The notes under the pieces are model-generated. The model saw nothing but the letters and a program-made list of their open reading frames with translations. It ran no database searches and had not been told where the DNA came from. A program made the position numbers and the translations under genes. From assembly GCA_035472475.1 (NCBI GenBank), contig DATIPA010000085.1, positions 1 to 23,171 on the forward strand: a stretch of 23,171 bases of DNA. Direction: 5' to 3'. This document shows, piece by piece, positions 15,125 to 21,862 of this stretch (position 1 is the stretch's first letter; the number at the start of each line of letters is the position of its first letter). Source of the stretch: JAFAXD01 sp035472475 (GTDB taxonomy: Bacteria > Pseudomonadota > Alphaproteobacteria > Rhizobiales > Xanthobacteraceae).

Positions 15125-16123
15125 TTACGCGGCTATCACCACTGCCGGCGCCGCACACAATCGCTTGATTGCTTCGATCATAGCGGACGGATTCGCAACG
15201 CCTTTGCCGGCGATGTCGAACGCGCTGCCATGCGCCACCGATGAGAACAGGATCGGCGTGCCGATGGTGAGCCCGGCCGTCGCATTATGCGCCAGGAGCT
15301 TGGCCGTGATGTGGCCCTGGTCGTGCAGCATCACGATAAAGGCGTCGCAGCCCTTCTTGTGAAACATGGTGTCGGCGCCGAACGGCCCCGACACATCAAT
15401 GCTCTTGCGCGCTGCATCGCCGATCGCCGGCGAAATGATCTCGATCTCCTCGCGACCAAACAGCCCGCCTTCGCCCGCGTGCGGGTTGAGCCCGCTTACA
15501 TAGATTTTCGGCGATATGACGCCGAGCCGGCGCAACGCCGCATCGGTTGCTGCGATGACCCGGCCGACGCGCTCGCGCGTGATCAGTGCCACCGCCTGGG
15601 CGACGCCGACGTGCAGCGTCGTGTGCACGATCCGTGTGTCGCTGAAACACAGCATCAGAAACACGTCGTTCTTGTCGGTTCCGGTCTCGCGCGCAACGAA
15701 GCTCGGGTAACCATCGAACTCAATTCCCGCAGCAGCGATCGATGTCTCGTTCTGCGGCGCTGCAACAACCGCATCGACCTCGCCGACGAGCGCCGCGCGC
15801 ACCGCGCGGCTCGCGCTCGCAAGTGAGGCGCGCCCGAATGCCGCGCCGTTTTGGCCGAACACAAAGTCCGTGATCTCGGGCATCGGCACGTCAAGTACCG
15901 CAAGCCCGGGCCCGGCCGTGTCCGCAATGTCGCGGATGGGCACGAGCATGGCGGTGATGTTAGCTGCGCGCGCGTGGCGCGCGATCACGTTCGCATCGCC
16001 GACCACGATCGGTCGGCAAATCGCCTGTACCGCCGGGTCAAGCGCAGCCTTCAGGCTGATTTCCGGGCCGATGCCGGCCGGATCTCCGGTTGCTATGGCA
16101 ACTCGCGGTCCGGCCTTTGACAT
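15125..16123 (-). CDS. pdxA: PdxA-family 4-phosphohydroxy-acid dehydrogenase
   Basis: The 332-aa protein is a PdxA-family NAD-dependent dehydrogenase. The family start ATGDPAGIGPEISLKA is intact. TTLHVG and LHDQGH supply two of the expected metal-binding histidines, and LNPHAGEGGLFGREE and GPFGADTMF are hallmark stretches. The middle part (APQNETSIAAAGIEFDGYPS) departs from biosynthetic PdxA. The gene is not beside ksgA or surA, so a catabolic role is likelier than vitamin B6 synthesis. Relatives include PdxA2 enzymes for tetronate phosphates and the TphB diol dehydrogenase of terephthalate breakdown. ATG 16123 is chosen over GTG 16138 because GCGGAG lies upstream of it. It diverges from the second TctC gene with 58 nt between starts. 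Confidence 0.85.
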   Translation of the reverse strand: MSKAGPRVAIATGDPAGIGPEISLKAALDPAVQAICRPIVVGDANVIARHARAANITAMLVPIRDIADTAGPGLAVLDVPMPEITDFVFGQNGAAFGRASLASASRAVRAALVGEVDAVVAAPQNETSIAAAGIEFDGYPSFVARETGTDKNDVFLMLCFSDTRIVHTTLHVGVAQAVALITRERVGRVIAATDAALRRLGVISPKIYVSGLNPHAGEGGLFGREEIEIISPAIGDAARKSIDVSGPFGADTMFHKKGCDAFIVMLHDQGHITAKLLAHNATAGLTIGTPILFSSVAHGSAFDIAGKGVANPSAMIEAIKRLCAAPAVVIAA

Positions 16124-16181
16124 TTCGTGCTCCGCCACGTTTGATCACAGGCCAATCGACATAAGACATCCAGGAGAGCGT

Positions 16182-17147
16182 GTGAAGTTACTTGCGATAA
16201 TTATCGCGTTGCTGTTGCCCGCAGCGGTCTCTGTTGCGAACGCAGAGGACTGGCCGGCCCGGCCGGTGCGCATCATTGCGCCGTTTGCGCCGGGTGGAAC
16301 CGCCGACACGCTCGGCCGGATCGCCGCCGAGCACCTGTCCGAATCGTTCCCGCAACAGTTCTTTGTCGAGAATCGCGCTGGCGCTGGCGGGGTCACGGCT
16401 TCGCTCGCGGTCGCCCGCATGGATCCGGACGGCTACAACGTCGTGGTTTCGGGAATTGCAACCCACGCGATTGCGCCGATCATCAATCCGAACACCGGCT
16501 ACGACCCGGTCCACGATTTTACCCATGTCGCCTATTTCGGCGGTCCGCCGATCGTGTTCATCGTGCCGACCGGGCTCGGGGTGAAATCGCTGTCGGACCT
16601 CGTCAACTACGCCAAGACGCGCAACGAGACGCTCACGTTCGCATCGCCTGGAACCGGCACCAGCGGTCATCTGGTGGCGGAATATTTTGCCCAGAAGAGC
16701 GGGATCAAGATCGAGCATGTTCCTTACCGCGGGGCCGCACCCGGTGTGCTCGACGTGGTTGCTGGTCACTTGCGCTTCGGCTCCATGACCTGGACGACGG
16801 CCGCTGGTCAGATCGCGGCCGGCACAGTGGTTCCGCTCGCGGTCAGCTCGCCAGCGCGGCTTGCGGACTTCCCAACCATTCCGACTTTCAAGGAAGCGGG
16901 CTACCCGGATCTGGTGAGCACGACCTGGTTCGCGCTATCGGGACCGGCGGGGTTGCCCAAAGACATAGTCGGAAAGATCAACAGCGAGGTGATCAAGGCG
17001 CTGGCGAAGCCCGAGGTGCAAGCGCGGCTCAAGGTCGAGCAGATATTGACTGAGCCGATGACGCCCGAAGAATTCACACAATTCGTTGCGGCCGAGTTTG
17101 CGCGCTGGCGGCCGGTGGCGGAACAGATTCAGCTCAAGGCCAATTGA
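16182..17147 (+). CDS. TctC/Bug family tripartite tricarboxylate transporter binding protein (second copy)
   Basis: This 321-aa periplasmic binding protein has a signal peptide with a likely cut after ANA (residues 20-22), then WPARPVRIIAPFAPGGTADT. The second motif is VENRAGAGGVTAS, and FASPGTGTSGHLVAEYFA is in the ligand loop. It is clearly a paralogue of the protein at 14150 but too divergent for a recent duplication. The GTG start is supported by AGGAGA 4 nt upstream (16172-16177). No membrane subunits are nearby. It is divergent from the PdxA-family gene and may share its control region, and it converges with the TusA-like gene (16 nt between stops). Confidence 0.9.
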   Translation: MKLLAIIIALLLPAAVSVANAEDWPARPVRIIAPFAPGGTADTLGRIAAEHLSESFPQQFFVENRAGAGGVTASLAVARMDPDGYNVVVSGIATHAIAPIINPNTGYDPVHDFTHVAYFGGPPIVFIVPTGLGVKSLSDLVNYAKTRNETLTFASPGTGTSGHLVAEYFAQKSGIKIEHVPYRGAAPGVLDVVAGHLRFGSMTWTTAAGQIAAGTVVPLAVSSPARLADFPTIPTFKEAGYPDLVSTTWFALSGPAGLPKDIVGKINSEVIKALAKPEVQARLKVEQILTEPMTPEEFTQFVAAEFARWRPVAEQIQLKAN

Positions 17148-17163
17148 CCAGGTCGTGCTGCGC

Positions 17164-17388
17164 TCACCGTTTGCGAATCCGAAACACGAACGTGTCGGCG
17201 TCGCGCGCGGTCGCTTCGATCGCATCGCCGGTTTCCCGAATGAGATTGGGAATATCAATTTCGACCAACGGGTCGGTGCACTCGATTGTCAGGAGGTCGC
17301 CGGCGTGAAGCTTGGACAGCGCCTTGCGGGTGCGCAGCGCCGGCAGTGGGCATTTGAGCCCCCGCAGATTGATGGTCGTGTCGGTCAT
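17164..17388 (-). CDS. TusA/SirA family sulfur carrier protein
   Basis: The 74-aa protein has the TusA fold signature LRGLKCPLPALRTRKAL with the conserved CPxP motif (Cys13), the site that carries persulfide sulfur. TusA proteins relay sulfur from cysteine desulfurase to tRNA thiolation and to molybdenum cofactor synthesis. The setting, divergent by 84 nt from two MoeA-type genes, favours a role in molybdoenzyme maturation. That link is inference. GAGG precedes the ATG. Length is normal (E. coli TusA has 81 aa). Confidence 0.88.
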   Translation of the reverse strand: MTDTTINLRGLKCPLPALRTRKALSKLHAGDLLTIECTDPLVEIDIPNLIRETGDAIEATARDADTFVFRIRKR

Positions 17389-17472
17389 CGCGCCTCGCTA
17401 TCATCCCAGACCGGCATCATCAATCAGTCCGTGTGGCTTGACCCCGCCCATATGGCCTCGCCACATAGGGTC

Positions 17473-18576
17473 ATGGATGACGTTCGCCCTCCCAGCCAGC
17501 GGATCGAACGGCTCACGCCGCTTGCGGATGTGCTGGCTCGCCTCGACGCTTTTTTGACGCCGATTGCGGCGACTGAACTGAGCGTGCGGGACGCCTTCGG
17601 CCGCGTGCTCGCCGCCGACGTTCGTGCCGGCCCGCATCCGCCGGTCGCGCTGGCGCTGCGCGACGGTTTTGCAGTTCGATCAGAGGAGACGGGCGACGCG
17701 GGTTGCTATGCGCCGACGCCGCTGACGCTCGCGATGCGGGTCGAGGTCGGCGCAACGCTCCCGGCTGGCGCGGATGCGATTGCGCCGCGCGATGCGATCG
17801 ACGATCGCGTTGCTCCGCCGCAAGCCTTGGCCCCGGTTGCGCCGGGCGAGGGCGTGCTGCGGCACGGACAGGATGCGGATCCCGGTGCACCATTGCTGCG
17901 CGCCGGCACGCCGCTGCGGCGGATCGATCTGGCGGTGCTTGCTGCGCTTGGCATCGCGCGCGTACCGGTGCGCGCGCCGTCCGTGCGTGTCGTCACCGTG
18001 CGGCAGGATCAGGTTGCGCGGGCCATCGCGTCAATGCTGATCGGCGCGCTCGCGTCCTGCGCGCTTGTTCAAACATCAGACGGCCTCGATGATGCGACGC
18101 TGCGCGGCGCAAGCGTCGATCTGATGGTTGTAGTTGGTGGCAGTGGCGCCGGCGAACGCGACGACAGCGTGCGCGCACTCGCGCGCGCCGGCAAAGTCGA
18201 GTTCCACGGCATTGGGCTGAGCCCCGGCGACACGACTGCGTTCGGTATGGTCGGCGCCGTACCGGTGTTGATTGTGCCGGGCCGGCTCGATTCAGCGCTT
18301 GCGGCTTGGCACGTCCTCGGCGCGCGCATCCTGCGTCGGCTGTCCGGGCGCACTGATGTGCCGCTGGCGCATGACGCACGGCTCGCAAGAAAGATCGCCT
18401 CGACCGTCGGCCTCGCTGAGTTTGTTCCGGTGCGCGCCGACGGCGATGCCGTTACGCCGCTGGCGTCGGGTTACCTGCCCTGGCGTGCGCTCGCGCAGGC
18501 GACCGGTTACGTGCTGGTGCCGGCGCAAAGCGAGGGCTTTTCGGTCGGCGCGATGGTTCCGGTGATGCCGCTATGA
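17473..18576 (+). CDS. MoeA-like protein with degenerate molybdenum-insertion motifs
   Basis: The 367-aa protein aligns over its length with MoeA, which inserts molybdate into adenylylated molybdopterin. It keeps the start (RIERLTPLADVLARL), the fold segments FGRVLAADV and RDGFAVR, and the PAGADAI stretch. Key sites are altered. The usual FDxSAMDG loop reads VALALRDG, the TGDEL motif reads RQDQV, and the GGxSxGxxD loop reads GGSGAGERD (serine lost, aspartate kept). Catalysis may be lost and a scaffold or carrier role is possible. ATG 17473 has AGGG upstream; ATG 17452 is the alternative. The stop overlaps the start of the intact MoeA-PBP gene, so the two are made together and might form a mixed dimer (inference). 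Confidence 0.75.
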   Translation: MDDVRPPSQRIERLTPLADVLARLDAFLTPIAATELSVRDAFGRVLAADVRAGPHPPVALALRDGFAVRSEETGDAGCYAPTPLTLAMRVEVGATLPAGADAIAPRDAIDDRVAPPQALAPVAPGEGVLRHGQDADPGAPLLRAGTPLRRIDLAVLAALGIARVPVRAPSVRVVTVRQDQVARAIASMLIGALASCALVQTSDGLDDATLRGASVDLMVVVGGSGAGERDDSVRALARAGKVEFHGIGLSPGDTTAFGMVGAVPVLIVPGRLDSALAAWHVLGARILRRLSGRTDVPLAHDARLARKIASTVGLAEFVPVRADGDAVTPLASGYLPWRALAQATGYVLVPAQSEGFSVGAMVPVMPL

Positions 18577-20582
18577 GCAACACAAGCGACCTCAGCGCGG
18601 CCGCGGCTGATGTGCTGGCCGCTGTCCGTGTAGCGGCGCGTCAGGAACAATTTCTCGAAGTGGTGTCGCCCGAGGAAGCGCGTGCTCGCTTTGCGGCTCA
18701 CGTGGACTTCGCGCCTCAAGCCGGCGAGAGCGTTGCGCTCGCGGCGGCGCTGGGGCGCGTGCTTGCGGCCGACGTAGCGGCGCCGATCGACGTGCCGCCG
18801 TTCGACCGATCCGGCGTCGATGGCTTTGCGGTGCGGGCCGCCGATACGGCGGCGGCAAGCGAGGTTGCGCCGCGCCGGCTGGCGCTCAACGCCGAAGTGA
18901 TCGCCTGTGGTACTGCGCCGCGTACCCAAGTAGGGCCTGGCACGGCCACGGCGATCGCAACCGGCGGAATGATCCCGCGCGGTGCGGACGCGGTCGTGAT
19001 GATCGAGCAAACCGAGCTGATCGAAACCGCGCAGGGTCCGGCGGTCGATGTCCGCCGCGCCGCCGCGCCCGGACAGTTCATCGGTTTTGCCGGGACCGAC
19101 ATTGCGCGCGGCGAGACCGTGCTGCGCAAAGGCACACAGCTCACCTCGCGCGAGATCGGCATGCTGGCGGCCTGCGGGCTTGCGTCGGTCGAGGCGGTGC
19201 GCCGTCCCAAGGTCGCCGTCATGGGAACGGGCGATGAACTGGTGCAGCCAGGGCAAAGCCTGCGCCCGGGCGCCATCTATGATTCAAACAGTGCGATCAT
19301 CGCCGCCGCGGTCGTGGAAGCGGGCGGTGAGCCGGTCGCGTTCGGGGCATTTCCAGATGACGAGCCGGCGCTTGCCGCGGCACTGCGAGACGCGCTCGCG
19401 ACCTGCGACATCGTGCTGTTGTCAGGGGGCACCTCGAAGGGCGCCGGCGATCTTTCCTACCGTGTCGTCTCGCGGCTGGCGCACGTTCTCGTGCATGGTG
19501 TCGCGCTCAAGCCGGGAAAGCCGCTGTGCCTGGCGATCGAAGGCGACGCCAACAAACAGTTCGGCATGCCGATTGCCGTGTTGCCGGGCTTTCCGACCTC
19601 GGCGATCTTCACGTTCCATGCCTTCATCGCGCCGCTCATCCGGGCTCGCGCCGGTCTGCCGAAGGAAGCGGCGCAGAGCATGAACGCAAGGGTTCCGGTT
19701 CGTGTTGCCTCCGAGCTCGGCCGTCAGGAATTCGTGCTGGTCGCGCTGACCACGGGAGAAGACGGCTTGACGGCGTTTCCAACCGGCAAGGGCTCGGGCG
19801 CGGTCACGGCGTTCTCGCAGGCGGACGGATTTGTTGCGATCGACGCGCTCGCAACTGTGCTCGACGCCGGTTCTTTCGCCGACGTGACGCTGATCGGCGC
19901 GCAGGCGCGGCTGCCCGATCTCGTCATCATCGGAAGCCACTGTGTTGCGCTTGACGCTGTGCTGTCGCGGCTCGCCGAGCAGGGAATTGCACCGCGCACC
20001 ATCGCGGTCGGCAGCATGGGCGGCGTCGCCGCGGTCGGGCGCGGCGAATGCGACATCGCGCCGGTGCATCTGCTCGATCCGGCCAGCGAGCAGTACAACG
20101 TGCACCTCGTCAAAGCCGGGCTCTCGCTGGTGCGCGGCTGGGAGCGCATGCAGGGCTTTGTGTTTCGCGCGAACGACACGCGCTTTGCCGGGAAGACCGC
20201 CGAAGCCGCACTGCAGGCAGCGCTTGCCGATCCGACCTGCCTGATGGTCAACCGCAACGCTGGTGCGGGCACCCGCATTCTGATTGATCGTTTGCTCGCG
20301 GGCGCGCGGCCGCCCGGTTATGCCAATCAGCCGCGCTCGCACAACGCGGTCGCCGCCGCGGTTGCACAGAATCGCGCGGATTGGGGCATTGCGATTGCGA
20401 CGGTGGCCAAGATGTACCGGCTGGGGTTCCTGCCGATCGCGCCCGAGCATTACGATTTCCTGGTTGCGGAGGACCGCCGTGATCGCCCGGCGGTGCAAGC
20501 TTTCCTGTCCGCGCTGCGCTCCCCGGACGTGCGCGCCCGCATTGCGGCGCTCGGCATGCGGCCAAGCGACGAGGCCACATGA
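18573..20582 (+). CDS. MoeA fused to a periplasmic-binding-protein-like domain
   Basis: The 669-aa protein has two parts. Residues about 25-440 form a canonical MoeA: VPPFDRSGVDGFAVR (75-89), PRGADAVVMIEQTE, MGTGDELVQPG (near 218-228), LLSGGTSKGAGD (near 282-293) and LPGFPTSAIFTF. Residues about 448-665 form a PBP-like domain (PF12727 type) starting DLVIIGSHCVALD and including GSMGGVAAVGRGECDIAPVH and NRNAGAGTRILIDRLL, as in ModA/LysR effector folds. There is no signal peptide, so it acts in the cytoplasm. MoeA inserts molybdenum (or tungsten) into the cofactor; the PBP part may hold the oxyanion or act as a sensor (inference). It overlaps the genes on both sides by 4 nt. Confidence 0.9.
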   Translation: MSNTSDLSAAAADVLAAVRVAARQEQFLEVVSPEEARARFAAHVDFAPQAGESVALAAALGRVLAADVAAPIDVPPFDRSGVDGFAVRAADTAAASEVAPRRLALNAEVIACGTAPRTQVGPGTATAIATGGMIPRGADAVVMIEQTELIETAQGPAVDVRRAAAPGQFIGFAGTDIARGETVLRKGTQLTSREIGMLAACGLASVEAVRRPKVAVMGTGDELVQPGQSLRPGAIYDSNSAIIAAAVVEAGGEPVAFGAFPDDEPALAAALRDALATCDIVLLSGGTSKGAGDLSYRVVSRLAHVLVHGVALKPGKPLCLAIEGDANKQFGMPIAVLPGFPTSAIFTFHAFIAPLIRARAGLPKEAAQSMNARVPVRVASELGRQEFVLVALTTGEDGLTAFPTGKGSGAVTAFSQADGFVAIDALATVLDAGSFADVTLIGAQARLPDLVIIGSHCVALDAVLSRLAEQGIAPRTIAVGSMGGVAAVGRGECDIAPVHLLDPASEQYNVHLVKAGLSLVRGWERMQGFVFRANDTRFAGKTAEAALQAALADPTCLMVNRNAGAGTRILIDRLLAGARPPGYANQPRSHNAVAAAVAQNRADWGIAIATVAKMYRLGFLPIAPEHYDFLVAEDRRDRPAVQAFLSALRSPDVRARIAALGMRPSDEAT

Positions 20583-21850
20583 GGCGGCAGATCCTGTCGC
20601 TGGTGTTGTTGGTTGTCGCCGCCGGCGCGGCACATGCGCAGATGCGCGGTCATGGCGGGCCGGTACGCGCGCTCGCGGTCTCGCCCGACGGCAAGAGTGC
20701 CGCCTCCGGCAGCTTCGACACCACCATCATCCGTTGGTCGTTGGTCACCGACGCCGCCGAGCAAGTGCTGCGCTTTCACGAAGGTGCCGTAAATGCCGTG
20801 GTTCTGCTGCACGACGGCGCGCTTGCGAGCGCCGGCGAAGATCGCCGCATCGCGATCTGGCCGGCGGGGGCCGATCGGCCCGCGCGCGTCCTTGAGGGTC
20901 ACGAAGCGCCGATCGCCGGCCTTGCGGTTTCTCCCGATGGCAGCGCGCTTGCGTCGGCATCATGGGATCACACCGTGCGGGTCTGGCCGCTCGCCGGCGG
21001 CGAGCTGCGCGTGCTACGCGGCCATCAGGACAACGTCAACGGCGTCGCGTTTCTGCCCGACGGCCGCGTCGTCAGCGCCGGATACGACGCAACGCTGCGC
21101 ATCTGGCCGGCAGGTGATGGATCGCCGATCATCGCGACGTTACCGTCGCCCCTCAACGCCGTAGCGGTTGCGCCCGACGGCGATATCATCACTGCTGGCG
21201 CGGACGGAAAGGTCTATGTGGTTGGCGCTACCGGCGAGCAGCGGGCTGCGGTCGCCGCGCAACCAACACCGATCATTGCGCTCGCCGTATCGGATGACGG
21301 AGCCCTGATCGCCGCCGCGGGCATCCGCGGATCGGTTGCCATCGTGGACCGCAGCTCGCGCGCGCTGCTGCGCACGCTGGTTGGCCCAGGTCTCCCGGTC
21401 TGGTCGGTCGCGTTTCTGCCCGGCGGCCAGACCCTCCTCACCGGCGGAGCCGATCGCGTGATCCGGCGCTGGAACGCTTCAACGGGCGATCCTCTCGGAT
21501 CGGTTGCGCTTGGCAGCGCCGACGATCCGCTGGCCGCTTATGCGGGCGACCACGGCGCCGAGGTGTTTCGGGCCTGCGTGGCTTGCCACACCCTCAGCGC
21601 GAACGCTGGCAATCGGGCCGGGCCGACGCTGAAGGGTTTGTTTGGCCGTCGGATCGCCAGCCTGCCGGGCTACAATTATTCGGCGCCGCTGAAACAGCTG
21701 GACATTGTATGGACGCCGGAGACGGTGGCGAAATTATTTGAGCTCGGTCCCGCAACCTATACGCCCGGCACCAAGATGCCGGAGCAGCGCATTAGCTCGG
21801 CCGAGGATCGCGAAGCGCTGGTGAAGTTTCTGGAGAAGGCGACGAAGTAG
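20579..21850 (+). CDS. Exported WD40 beta-propeller fused to a c-type cytochrome
   Basis: The 423-aa precursor has a signal peptide with a likely cut after AHA (residues 18-20). Seven WD40-like repeats follow (about 22-315), e.g. AVSPDGKSAASGSFDTTIIRW, enough for one closed propeller. The class I cytochrome c domain (about 318-423) has heme motif CVACH (from C333), RAGPTLKGLFGR, and axial methionine M400 in PGTKMPEQ. The product is periplasmic and can carry one heme. The propeller may dock it to a partner oxidoreductase. It is the third gene of a coupled operon with two MoeA-type genes (ATGA overlap at 20579), so electron transfer from a molybdoenzyme is a reasonable inference. It converges on the 4Fe-4S gene with 12 nt between them. 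Confidence 0.9.
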   Translation: MRRQILSLVLLVVAAGAAHAQMRGHGGPVRALAVSPDGKSAASGSFDTTIIRWSLVTDAAEQVLRFHEGAVNAVVLLHDGALASAGEDRRIAIWPAGADRPARVLEGHEAPIAGLAVSPDGSALASASWDHTVRVWPLAGGELRVLRGHQDNVNGVAFLPDGRVVSAGYDATLRIWPAGDGSPIIATLPSPLNAVAVAPDGDIITAGADGKVYVVGATGEQRAAVAAQPTPIIALAVSDDGALIAAAGIRGSVAIVDRSSRALLRTLVGPGLPVWSVAFLPGGQTLLTGGADRVIRRWNASTGDPLGSVALGSADDPLAAYAGDHGAEVFRACVACHTLSANAGNRAGPTLKGLFGRRIASLPGYNYSAPLKQLDIVWTPETVAKLFELGPATYTPGTKMPEQRISSAEDREALVKFLEKATK

Positions 21851-21862
21851 GATCGAGCGATC

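Noticed and set aside
19422..20633. A 403-codon minus-strand frame opposite the MoeA-PBP gene.
   Set aside because: It is antisense to a well-supported two-domain protein and contains only low-complexity basic sequence.
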